From CAYLPU01 sp964385635 (GTDB lineage: Bacteria; Chloroflexota; Anaerolineae; B4-G1), in assembly GCA_964385635.1 (NCBI GenBank), contig CAYLPU010000132.1, forward strand, positions 1 to 11,826: DNA of 11,826 bases. Reading direction: 5' to 3'. Position numbers and translations under genes: made by a program. This document shows, one piece after another, positions 1-7,230 of the stretch. The notes beneath the pieces were generated by a model that did no database searches, had not been told where the DNA came from, and worked only from the letters and a program-made list of their open reading frames with translations. How positions within the stretch are numbered: position 1 is the stretch's first letter; each line of letters starts with the position of its first letter.

Positions 1-1
1 T

Positions 2-1207
2 TATTGCGACATGAATGATATCGAAATAATGGCCGAGATTCCCGACGACCGCCACCTGAAGGTCGTCGTTTCGCTGTGTGCCCTGGACACCGACCAGGAC
101 GTGTACGCCATCTACCACGGCCGCCGCTACCAGAACCGCGTCGTGGTGCTCGCGCCGCTCACCGGGGACCTGCGCAAAGACCAGAGCCTGATTGACAAAG
201 CCAGGCGGGTCATCGGCGGTGAGGAAATCAAGAAGGACGTGAGCGAGGAGCGGGCGGCAAAGGTGCAGACCATCATTGACGAGGAACTGAAGGAACTTGA
301 GGAGCGCATCAAAGCCCGCTTCGGCTTCTGGCACAAAGTGTCGGTCAAGGTCAGCGAAGGGCCGGACGGACAGCGGTTGGAGGAAGAAGCGGTGCGCAAA
401 ATCCAGGTCGAGGCCGACACGTCCAGCCTGCTGGAGCGAGCCGTCAGCGACATTGCCCGGGTCAAGGAAAAGATACTGGACGAGTTGCACGCCCGGGGGC
501 CGAAAGGGCTGCGGGCCGATCTGCTCTATGGCGACTTTTACACCATCCGCCGCTATCCGACGGTCTCCGATGGAGCGCAGGTCACGGCGGCCCTGAAGGA
601 ACTCTGCAAGGCAGAGCAACTCTACATTGAGGGCCACAAGGGGCGGAACTTTTTCGGCGAGACCCCCTACGGCCTGGACGAACATTCGAGGGCTATGCTA
701 TACCACACCGATTTCGCCCAGGTCGAGCGGGGGCCGGCCGGCGAGGCGGAAAGGGTGAGCATCGTCTACGGAGAGGGCAAGGCGGCGCGTCGAGTGACGT
801 CCAGAGAACCGGTCCTGGAGCAGGCCATTGAGGGGATCGAACCTACGCCAGCCAGGATCGTGGAACAGAAACGCCTGGAGGAAGGCGGCCGGCACCCGCG
901 CACTGTGGCTGGCAAGTTCGAGGCCACTATGCGAGAGTCGGACGTCGTCCGGCAGGTACGGGTAGAGATCAGCAATGACTTCCAGGTCGGTGGCAAGTCG
1001 GACAAACTGGAGCGGGTCGTGAGAGCACTGGAATTTTCGCCCGAGGGGTTAAAGTTGAAACTGACGCTAGAGTGGGAGGGGCCGTTGGATAAGGCGACGT
1101 TCCTGCAGCAACTGCTGTGCCTGCCGAGCACGCCCGGCGGCAGTCTGTACGTCGTCGCCGAGGTGGACCGTGTCCACGATTCGGGTCCTCGTGCTCGCGG
1201 TGTTTGA
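2..1207 (+). CDS. DUF499-type (BrxC/PglY-like) ATPase, C-terminal part only
   Basis: The reading frame is open from the first bases of the window (Tyr-Cys-Asp before the ATG at 11), so the ATG is probably internal and the gene is cut by the window edge. About 400 residues are visible. The segment around YQNRVVVLAP, followed by the helical stretch ARRVIGGEEI and a charged coiled-coil-like region (about residues 75-105 from the ATG), matches my memory of the C-terminal half of DUF499 ATPases. A winged-helix-like stretch lies near residues 170-225 (FYTIRRYPTVSDG onward). The Walker motifs would lie upstream and cannot be seen. DUF499 proteins are large ATPases of BREX/Pgl-type and other anti-phage loci, which fits the PglZ and DUF1156 genes downstream. 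The last residues (GPRARGV) and the stop codon appear to be encoded by sequence related to the repeats that follow, so the native C-terminus may have been replaced. The family call is by recognition, without a profile search. Confidence -1.
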   Translation, partial: YCDMNDIEIMAEIPDDRHLKVVVSLCALDTDQDVYAIYHGRRYQNRVVVLAPLTGDLRKDQSLIDKARRVIGGEEIKKDVSEERAAKVQTIIDEELKELEERIKARFGFWHKVSVKVSEGPDGQRLEEEAVRKIQVEADTSSLLERAVSDIARVKEKILDELHARGPKGLRADLLYGDFYTIRRYPTVSDGAQVTAALKELCKAEQLYIEGHKGRNFFGETPYGLDEHSRAMLYHTDFAQVERGPAGEAERVSIVYGEGKAARRVTSREPVLEQAIEGIEPTPARIVEQKRLEEGGRHPRTVAGKFEATMRESDVVRQVRVEISNDFQVGGKSDKLERVVRALEFSPEGLKLKLTLEWEGPLDKATFLQQLLCLPSTPGGSLYVVAEVDRVHDSGPRARGV

Positions 1208-1210
1208 GCG

Positions 1211-1268
1211 GTTGCTCGCGGGGGATGACAATCCGCCGCTGAAACGTGGACTATTGTTCACTTTGAGC
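1211..1268 (+). repeat. REP-like palindromic repeat, copy 1
   Basis: This 58-base unit matches the copy at 1328-1385 with two differences. It contains a hairpin, GTGGAC-TATT-GTTCAC (1246-1261, one G-T pair), followed by TTTGAGC. Copies lie on both sides of a RAYT gene, as expected for the REP substrates of this transposase family. It begins four bases after the stop codon of the DUF499 gene. Confidence -1.
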
Positions 1269-1327
1269 AGGTGTGTTCACCAGTTGTGCTTGCGGTGTTT
1301 GAATAGTTGCGCTTGCGGCGTCTGACA

Positions 1328-1385
1328 GTTGCTCGCGGGGGATGACAATCCGCCGCTGAAACGTGGACTATCGTCCACTTTGAGC
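1328..1385 (+). repeat. REP-like palindromic repeat, copy 2
   Basis: This is the second 58-base copy, 56/58 identical to copy 1. Its hairpin is perfect: GTGGAC-TATC-GTCCAC (1363-1378), followed by TTTGAGC. The two differences from copy 1 lie in the loop and the 3' arm. The spacer 1269-1327 carries two further degenerate copies of a shorter motif of the form GTTGYGCTTGCGGYGTYTGA. The unit ends just before the Shine-Dalgarno of the RAYT gene. Confidence -1.
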
Positions 1386-1386
1386 T

Positions 1387-1397
1387 AAAGGAGGTGA
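1387..1397 (+). promoter_or_regulatory. Strong Shine-Dalgarno of the RAYT gene
   Basis: AAAGGAGGTGA is a near-complete match to the anti-Shine-Dalgarno sequence, six bases before the ATG at 1404. It fixes the start codon and suggests the gene was well translated before its nonsense mutation. Confidence -1.
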
Positions 1398-1403
1398 AGC
1401 GAT

Positions 1404-1958
1404 ATGTCAAACTGGCGTCCAGATTTTGACCCATCTCATCTTTACTTTGTGACAACCACTGCTGTCCAACACACTCATATCTTCCGGCGAGATGTCATCA
1501 GGCGCATCCTCGTGGATGGGCTGTATCACCTGCACGTCGTAGGACGAACGGCACTGTACGCCTTTGTCATTATGCTCAATCACGTTCACTTTATCATCCG
1601 CTGTCGAGAAGACTACCCCTTGAAGGACGTGATGCGGGACTTTAAAGCCAACACGGCCCGGCTCATCATCTGGCAATACCATGCCGAGCGCAACCAAAAG
1701 GTGCTCGACTTTCTGACCGCGGCCGTGACACGCCCGAAGAAGCAACGGTTCAAAGTCTGGGAGGACGGTTACAACGCCAAGGATGTGTTCTCACCGAACT
1801 TTTTGTTACAAAAGATGGAATACATCCACAATAACCCGCTCCAGTCGCATTGGTAGTTAGCAGAGCGCGCGGAGGACTATATCTGGTCAAGTGCACGGTT
1901 CTACTTGTTGGACGAGCCGGCGCTGATTCCCCTGAGCGACGCGCGGGAGCTATTTTGA
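1404..1958 (+). pseudogene. REP-associated tyrosine transposase (RAYT, Y1_Tnp) with an in-frame amber codon
   Basis: RAYTs are IS200/IS605-like HUH single-strand transposases thought to mobilise REP palindromes. The HUH motif is visible as LNHVHFII (His60 and His62), and the likely catalytic tyrosine is Tyr140 in KMEYIHNNP. Translation stops at TAG (1854-1856) after residue 150. The same frame then continues as LAERAEDYIWSSARFYLLDE to a TGA at 1956-1958, which is the usual RAYT C-terminus (a WSSAR-type motif). The gene is therefore a nearly intact 184-codon RAYT broken by one nonsense codon; a CAG-to-TAG change is the simplest origin. The truncated 150-residue product keeps all catalytic residues, so partial activity cannot be excluded. 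REP-like hairpins flank it (two upstream, one downstream), and it sits between two defence genes. Confidence -1.
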
Positions 1959-2007
1959 GGTGCAATACAACCCGCCGCCGGCACGCGGACTGTCGTCCGC
2001 TTTGAGC
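1959..2007 (+). repeat. REP-like palindromic repeat, copy 3 (diverged)
   Basis: This diverged copy follows the RAYT frame directly. It keeps the CCGCCG block, the hairpin and the TTTGAGC tail. The hairpin is GCGGAC-TGTC-GTCCGC (1985-2000). Against copy 2 both stem arms changed together (T-A to C-G), so pairing is conserved. The copy forms the leader of the pglZ-like gene, and the GTG at 2012 lies just after it. Confidence -1.
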
Positions 2008-2038
2008 GGTTGTGCTAACGCGGAAGCAGAGTGAAGAA

Positions 2039-2968
2039 ATGAGTAACTTGACAGCAACGCGCATCACCGAACTGGTGAAAGCTGACGACCCGGTGGCGAC
2101 CGTGTTCCGCTGGCTGGTGGAACTGTGGGATGCCGAGGGCGTGGACGACGCATTACTCAACGACTACTACGACGAGCGGGAAAAGGCTACTCGCCGCCTC
2201 ACCTGGACGCTTGAGCAGGTCTACGGTGAGTTTCTGACCGGCGTGCTCCTGCCCCAGGTGGACAGCCGCCAGGTGGCCGAACTGCTGGCCCAGCCTCGCC
2301 ACGCGCTGGTGCTGATGGACAGTCTGAGCCTGCGCGAGGCCAGTCTCTTGAAGCAAAGGCTACCGGCGCACGGCTACGAGGTGCTGGCGCTCGACTATGC
2401 TTTCAGCGAAATTCCATCCGACACGGAAACGTTTTGTCAGCGGCATTGGAGGGTGGATGCGCCGTCGGCGGTAAATGATCCCCGCTTCGTCTACGTGCGG
2501 GCCGACGCGCCGCCGCTGGACGAGTTGCGCCGCGAACAACTCGTCGTCTGGGGCACGTACCCCGACTGGTTCTGGTGGCACGCCCACAGCGGTAAAACAG
2601 AGCACATCCCACCGGATGAAATCTACTTGAAGACTGAGGCGATGCTATTGTCCATTCTGGAGCAAATCAAAGGCCACGACGAGATCGTCCTGTCGTCCGA
2701 TCACGGCTATCTGGCTTTGAAGGCCGGGATGGCCTGGTCAACACCGCAACCCTATTACGCTTATCTGAAACAAGTGATGGGAGCGCGCGCCGCGCTGATC
2801 AGCGACAGCAAGGAAGCACGGGCCTTGCTCGAAAGAGAGATGATTGTAGTGCACGAGGATCACTTTCTGGTCAAGGGCCGCTACACCGGCGACTTTGGCG
2901 GTGTCTACCTGCACCGGGGGCTGTCGCTGATGGAGTGCCTGACGCCGTGGTTGGTGGTGCGGCGATGA
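2039..2968 (+). CDS. Compact PglZ-domain protein (alkaline-phosphatase-like fold)
   Basis: This 309-residue protein is predicted to belong to the PglZ family, the hallmark protein of BREX/Pgl phage exclusion, whose fold is that of metal-dependent alkaline phosphatases. Two metal-site motifs are visible: LVLMDSLS (Asp94) and IVLSSDHGYL (Asp221-His222). The C-terminal YLHRGLSLMECLTPWLVV resembles the HGG-x-S-x-E-E region of PglZ proteins, but has Arg where a Gly is usual. Canonical BREX PglZ proteins are far longer (about 800 residues), so this is a minimal form. The ATG at 2039 is chosen because the in-frame GTG at 2012 lies at the edge of the REP repeat without a ribosome site; the site before 2039 is weak too (GGAAG, 12 bases upstream). 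The stop overlaps the next start as ATGA, so the two genes are translationally coupled. Confidence -1.
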   Translation: MSNLTATRITELVKADDPVATVFRWLVELWDAEGVDDALLNDYYDEREKATRRLTWTLEQVYGEFLTGVLLPQVDSRQVAELLAQPRHALVLMDSLSLREASLLKQRLPAHGYEVLALDYAFSEIPSDTETFCQRHWRVDAPSAVNDPRFVYVRADAPPLDELRREQLVVWGTYPDWFWWHAHSGKTEHIPPDEIYLKTEAMLLSILEQIKGHDEIVLSSDHGYLALKAGMAWSTPQPYYAYLKQVMGARAALISDSKEARALLEREMIVVHEDHFLVKGRYTGDFGGVYLHRGLSLMECLTPWLVVRR

Positions 2969-3318
2969 AAGACCTATCGGCTATTCAGGCCCGCTACGTG
3001 CGCGACCCCCTGCCAGTACGCCTGGGCGGACTGGCCGCCGACCTGGCCCGTATCGCTTCATTCTCGCACAATCCGGCCAACCTCGCGCCCGTGGCAGACC
3101 TGATGCGAGAGGCCGCGCATTTTATCGAATGGTGCGCTCCGGAATCTGACCTGGAAAGCCAGGTGACACTGCTGGAACTGCAACGTTACCTGGCGCGATG
3201 GCGGATGCGGTTGCCACAGCGGTTCCCTGACCAGGTGTGGCGTGGTCAGGTGAGCGCCGAGGCCCGGCGGTGGAGCCAGCGCGTGCTGGAGATGAGCGGG
3301 CTGTTGGCAGAGGCGTAA
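2965..3318 (+). CDS. Small helical protein coupled to the PglZ-domain gene, unknown function
   Basis: The ATG at 2965 overlaps the TGA of the PglZ-domain gene (ATGA), which gives 117 residues. An in-frame ATG at 2935 would add ten residues but lies inside the PglZ gene, so the overlap start is preferred. The sequence is rich in Ala, Leu, Arg and Glu, with predicted amphipathic helices over most of its length (for example LGGLAADLARIASF and ESQVTLLELQRYLARW). There are no membrane segments, cysteine clusters or catalytic motifs. I do not recognise the family. Coupling suggests it is made in step with the PglZ-domain protein and may bind it. Its stop codon abuts a duplicated fragment of the pglZ 3' end. 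Confidence -1.
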   Translation: MKDLSAIQARYVRDPLPVRLGGLAADLARIASFSHNPANLAPVADLMREAAHFIEWCAPESDLESQVTLLELQRYLARWRMRLPQRFPDQVWRGQVSAEARRWSQRVLEMSGLLAEA

Positions 3319-3319
3319 A

Positions 3320-3415
3320 GGGCGCTACACCGGCGACTTTGGCGGCGTTTACCTGCACGGCGGATTGTCGCTGATGGAATGCCTGACGCCGTGGTTGGTG
3401 GTGCGGCGAAAGTGA
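3320..3415 (+). pseudogene. Remnant of a second pglZ 3' end
   Basis: This segment translates to the last 30 residues of the upstream PglZ-domain protein (GRYTGDFGG... to WLVVRR) plus one Lys and a stop. Over 90 bases it differs from 2876-2965 at eight positions. Six are silent, and two lie in one codon that changes Arg to Gly, giving the more canonical HGG motif. It has no start codon or upstream coding sequence: the 117-residue gene ends directly before it. Mostly silent divergence implies the source copy was a functioning gene for some time. It is likely the scar of a tandem pglZ duplication or of recombination with a related locus. Confidence -1.
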
Positions 3416-3543
3416 AGGGAGTCACAATCAGGTGTGCACCCGACGGGCGGAGGCCAGGACTGACATAGCCGAACGCTTCGATGTAGCGATTTGGTAGTAG
3501 AACGGGGCGGTCTGGGCGCCGCCGGAACTGTCCCTGGTGCGGT

Positions 3544-3549
3544 AAGGAG
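3544..3549 (+). promoter_or_regulatory. Ribosome binding site of the NACHT gene
   Basis: AAGGAG lies 12 bases before the ATG at 3562, a somewhat long but usable spacing. Together with the 146-base gap after the pglZ remnant (3416-3561) it suggests the NACHT gene begins its own translation, and possibly its own transcript. I see no convincing -35/-10 pair in that gap. Confidence -1.
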
Positions 3550-3561
3550 AATTGAGAGACA

Positions 3562-6488
3562 ATGGACTTTGATCAACTGTGGCAAGAGTACAAAGAACTC
3601 ATCCTGGTCATCGTGACTGCCGTCGCGACCCTGGTTGCAACCCTGTTGGGGCAAAAGATACTCCCTGGCCTGTGGAAGGCAATAGTCAGGCTGTGGGAAA
3701 AGTTGAGGGCCAGCCTGGGCAGACGTCTTTCAGCAGCCGAGTTCGAGCGGCGCTACCTGGAGCAACTGTGCGAAGAACAGCGCTTTCTCAAGGTGCGCGG
3801 TATCCGTACCCGCTCCCCGGTAGCGGTGGAACTGGAAAAGGTCTACGTCTCCCTGGCGCTGAACATGCCGTCGCGGGATAGACCGGAGGCCAAGATCGGG
3901 ATGGAGGCGATGTTGGAAAAAGAGTTGCCAGAGGGCGTGCGACCGGAGCCGGGCCGCCGTCCGGATATGAGAGCCGAGGAACCGGAACGGCTATCCGTCG
4001 GCCAAGTCCTGCAACGCTGCCCCGAACGGCTGGTCGTCCTGGGAGGGCCGGGCACGGGCAAGACCACACTGGTAAGTTACCTGGCCCTCAAGTTCGCCCG
4101 GGGGCAGGCGGAGGAAGCACTGGGGCTGGACGAGAAACGGTTGCCTATCCTCATCCCCCTGCGAGAACTACCGCGCACTGGGCTGTCCCTGACTGCCGAT
4201 AACCTGCCTGCCCTGTGCACCACGCCGGGTCTGGCCAAAGAGTGCCCCGAAGGTTTCTTCAAGAAACGATTGGAAGATGGCGACTGCATTGTGCTGCTGG
4301 ATGGGATGGACGAGGTGACCACCGAGGAAAAGCGCCGCCGAGTGGCCGAGCAGATAGACGACTTCGTGAGCACCTACCACGACGCCCGTTTCGTCGTCAC
4401 CTCACGGCCAGCAGGGTACAGCGGGGTGGCCCTGACTGGCTTCACCCAGTTGGACATCTGCGATTTCAGCGACGAGGACGTGGAAGCCTTTGCCCGCCAC
4501 TGGTGCCTGGCCCTGGAGTTGGCTATCAGGGGGGTAGAGCGCGAAATATCGGAAGCAGTGGCCCGCCGCAAGGCCGAACGCGAGGCCGGGGAACTCGTCG
4601 CTGCCATCCGGGCCAATGACCGCGTGCGCCGTCTGACGGTCAATCCCTTGCTGTTGACCATCGTTGCCATGGTGCATCGCTACCGGGCCACGTTGCCTAA
4701 CCGGCGGGTAGAACTGTACGACGAATGTACCGAAGTACTGCTTGGCTACTGGGACCAGGCCAAGGGCATCGCCGGACAACTGGACTGGGCGCGCAAGCGC
4801 CGCGTGCTGGAGCCGCTGGCCTACTGGATGCACCAACAGGGTCTGCGCGAGGCGGAACGTGTCCAGTTAGAGCAGATCATCGCTGAGGCTCTGCCCACTG
4901 TGGGCGAGAAGAAGGCAAGGGCGGGGGAATTCCTGAAGAATGTGCGAGAACGCAGTGGCCTGCTGATGGAACGGGGGCTGGGCATCTATGGCTTTTCTCA
5001 CCTCACCTTTCAGGAGTATCTGACCGCCAGTCATCTCATTGATCGAGGGGAAGAGGGACAGGAAGAACTGCTGAAACACCTGCACGATCCCTGGTGGCTG
5101 GAGGCGACGCTGCTCTACGCCGGGATGCGCGACGCCACCCCGCTGATCAAGGCCATCTTGGCCCGGCGCGAGGACCTCTTCAAGAGCAATCTTTTTCTGG
5201 CCGCCCGTTGCCTGGTGGACAGATTGAACATTGATCCACAAGTAGAAGAGGCAACGCTGTCGCAGCTGGTGGCAGAGTTCCGGGCCAGGGAGTTCCAGGG
5301 GCTGCGCGATGAAGCCGCGGAGGCATTGATTGAACTTGGAAACAGCCCCAGCGCTCCCAAAGTAGTCGAGGCCCTATTGGGGATGCTGGGCGACGAGGAG
5401 GCGACCGTGCGCGGGCGCGCCGCCTCCGCGCTGGGCGAGTTGGGGCAGGCCGAGCCGGGGGTGGTCGAGGGGTTGTTCGGTCTGCTGGGCGACGAGGAGG
5501 CGAACGTGCGCTGGCGCGCCGCCTCCGCGCTGGGCGAGTTGGGGCAGGCCGAGCCGGGGGTGGTGGAGGTCCTGGTGGGACTGCTGGGCGACGAGGATGA
5601 GACCGTGCGCGGGAGCGCCGCCTACGCCCTGGGCGAGTTGGGGCAGGTCGAGCCGGGGGTGGTCGAGGCCCTGTTGAGTCGGCTGAGCGACAAGGAGGCG
5701 GAAGTGTGGTGGCGCGCCGCCTCCGCCCTGGGAAGGTTGGGGCAGGTCGAGCCGGGGGTGGTCGAGGCCCTGTTGGGTCGGCTGGGCGACGAGGATGAGA
5801 ACNNNNNNNNNNNNNNNNNNNNNNNNNNNNNNNNNNNNNNNNNNNNNNNNNNNNNNNNNNNNNNNNNNNNNNNNNNNNNNNNNNNNNNNNNNNNNNNNNN
5901 NNGGTGGTCGAGGCCCTGTTGGGTCGGCTGGGCGACGAGGATGAGAACGTGCGCGGGAGCGCCGCCTACGCCCTGGGCGAGTTGGGGCAGGCCGAGCCGG
6001 GGGTGGTCGAGGCCCTGTTGGGTCGGCTGGGCGACGAGGATGAGGACGTGCGCGGGAGCGCCGCCTCCGCCCTGGGCGAGTTGGGGCAGGCCGAGCCGGG
6101 GGTGGTCGAGGCCCTGTTGGGTCGGCTGGGCGACGAGGATGAGAGCGTGCGCGCGTTCGCTGCCATAGCCGTGGTACAGGTGGGGCGAGCCGATCCGGTG
6201 GTAGTCGAGGCCCTCGTGCAACGGCTGTGCGACAAGGAGGCAAACGTGCGTGGGAGCGCCGCCTCCGCCCTGGATCCCAGAGGATGGGCTCCTAGTGTAG
6301 GTATTAAGCAGATCCCTTCACAAGTCATCCCGATGCTGAACAGTCTCTTGGGCGACGAGTCAGAATTAGAGTACCCCCTTATGCAAGTTCATAAAAAAGT
6401 CAAGGATGTGGCCTGGGAATTGTTGCGGAAATACAGCCGGGAGACAGGTGAACCCATCTATCGAGGTGACAGGGGAGTAGAACGATGA
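3562..6488 (+). CDS. Membrane-anchored NACHT NTPase with C-terminal HEAT-like repeats (interrupted by an assembly gap)
   Basis: This is a predicted NLR-like signal-transduction NTPase of the bacterial NACHT (bNACHT) type, many of which act in anti-phage defence. A hydrophobic segment at residues 12-30 (LILVIVTAVATLVATLL) could anchor it in the membrane. Walker A is GGPGTGKTT (161-169), Walker B with the NACHT acidic extension is IVLLDGMDE (243-251), and the sensor-like RFVVTSRPA spans 276-284. NPLLLTIVAM (361-370) and FSHLTFQEYLTA (478-489) are typical of the NACHT helical region. From residue 601 there are tandem 33-residue HEAT-like repeats, a likely sensing domain. The 100-N gap (5803-5902) breaks the frame only because its length is nominal. 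Repeat periodicity requires 53+99n bases, giving at least 959 residues. After the repeats a non-repetitive tail of about 60 residues ends at a TGA overlapping the next gene. NACHT identity is confident; a defence role is inferred from context. Confidence -1.
5362..6299 (+). repeat. 99-bp in-frame tandem repeats encoding HEAT-like units
   Basis: Units begin at 5362, 5461, 5560, 5659 and 5758 before the gap and at 5904, 6003, 6102 and 6201 after it, exactly 99 bases apart. The consensus protein unit starts VVEALLGRLGDEDE and ends ALGELGQAEPG (33 residues). Units 5904 and 6003 differ at two of 99 bases, and the first 45 bases of unit 5758 equal those of 5904, so expansion or homogenisation is recent. 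The outer units (5362 and 6201) are more diverged, with 6201 degenerate in its second half. The repeats are coding, in frame, and show no spacers. Confidence -1.
5803..5902. other. Assembly gap (100 N) inside the HEAT repeat array
   Basis: Exactly 100 N is probably a placeholder length. Taken literally it would shift the reading frame and the repeat phase. The 99-base period predicts a true gap of 53, 152, 251 and so on bases. Short-read assembly probably collapsed here because neighbouring units are almost identical. Confidence -1.
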
Positions 6489-7090
6489 GCACCGATTGGC
6501 GGAAGATGGGCCTCTTCCTGGTCGGCGTCGGTGGCCTCTACGTCATCCTCGTCGGTGTAGCCGCTGACTTCGCCCAGGTGCTCTCTCTCAAGCACGGCAT
6601 CCGGTTGCTCATCTTGCTGTTCATCGCCACATTGGGCTACAAGGGCTGGGAGTTAGGGCGCAGGCTCTGGCGCAACTACCGCGCCCTGCGGGACAGGCTG
6701 GACGAAGTACGCGATTTCATACTGCGCAGCGGGGAACGCAGCACCATCGTATTGCTCTGCACCCAGGCTCGTTGGCTCTTCCAGCAACACGGGCAGTCCA
6801 TTCGCGTCAGCGAATTCCAGTCCGAAGGGATTGTGATACTGGACGTGAGACAGGTCCCCTTGAGGCCCAACGACAATCTGGTCGGGATGCACTTTGCTAT
6901 CATCGGTTTCGACGAAGGTGAGAGGGCAAAAGGCACAGTGAAACTCTGCGACTCTGCTCAGGCCTGCATCGAACTATACGAACAGACGGAGGCTCCGAGC
7001 GTGGGTGATTTGGCTATCCCCATCGAGCCACCCGAGGCCACAGACCTGGAGCGCCTACTCGGCAACATTCTATTTATCGTGAGCGAGTAA
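6485..7090 (+). CDS. Two-TM membrane protein coupled to the NACHT gene, unknown function
   Basis: The ATG at 6485 overlaps the TGA of the NACHT gene (ATGA), so the pair is translationally coupled. The 201-residue protein has two predicted membrane segments, about residues 8-30 (MGLFLVGVGGLYVILVGVAA) and 39-55 (IRLLILLFIATLGY). A basic helix follows (ELGRRLWRNYRALRDRLDEVRD, about 56-77), then a cytosolic domain of about 120 residues that looks mixed alpha/beta. I recognise no enzymatic motif; two cysteines (92 and 155) are not in a metal-site arrangement. The hairpin topology with a cytosolic domain is what a partner or effector of the membrane-anchored NACHT protein could look like, but that role is inference from coupling only. 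It has no obvious similarity to the PglZ or methyltransferase modules on either side. Confidence -1.
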   Translation: MSTDWRKMGLFLVGVGGLYVILVGVAADFAQVLSLKHGIRLLILLFIATLGYKGWELGRRLWRNYRALRDRLDEVRDFILRSGERSTIVLLCTQARWLFQQHGQSIRVSEFQSEGIVILDVRQVPLRPNDNLVGMHFAIIGFDEGERAKGTVKLCDSAQACIELYEQTEAPSVGDLAIPIEPPEATDLERLLGNILFIVSE

Positions 7091-7092
7091 TC

Positions 7093-7194
7093 CGGGAAGC
7101 AAAGTCAACGCCCGACCTGAGCGCAGGGCTCGTCATCACCGCCCACACTGTCGCCGAGGTGCTGACCGGGCGGGTCAGCGTGCCGGCGGCATAA
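7093..7194 (+). pseudogene. Possible 3' remnant of a lost gene
   Basis: Just after the stop of the membrane-protein gene, another frame reads IREAKSTPDLSAGLV and then TAHTVAEVLTGRVSVPAA before a TAA at 7192. Its amino-acid composition looks protein-like, but it has no start codon or ribosome site and I cannot assign it to a family. It could be the tail of a gene that once stood upstream of the methyltransferase gene and was cut when the NACHT pair arrived. Chance coding in GC-rich DNA is a real alternative. Confidence -1.
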
Positions 7195-7230
7195 GGCAGC
7201 CGGTCCAACGGTCGGCAAGAAAGGTAAACG

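Noticed and set aside
2012..2038. GTG at 2012 as the start of the PglZ-domain protein
   Set aside because: It lies at the edge of the REP repeat with no ribosome site; the ATG at 2039 is preferred, though its own site is weak, so this stays uncertain.
3416..3561. Attachment site or shared direct repeat bounding the NACHT module
   Set aside because: I compared this gap with 7091-7230 and found no convincing shared sequence or integrase gene.
5803..6168. A frameshift in the NACHT gene, with the protein ending at 6168
   Set aside because: The apparent shift comes from the nominal 100-N gap. After the gap the correct HEAT frame resumes at 5904 and runs to 6488, where it overlaps the next gene as ATGA.
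5374..6243. Long antisense and alternative-frame open reading frames through the repeat array
   Set aside because: The GC-rich 99-base repeat is open in several frames. Only the frame continuous with the NACHT domain gives a HEAT-like pattern; the others give Pro/Arg/Trp-rich low complexity.
5362..6299. CRISPR-like array
   Set aside because: Units are contiguous, coding, 99 bases long and in frame, with no unique spacers.
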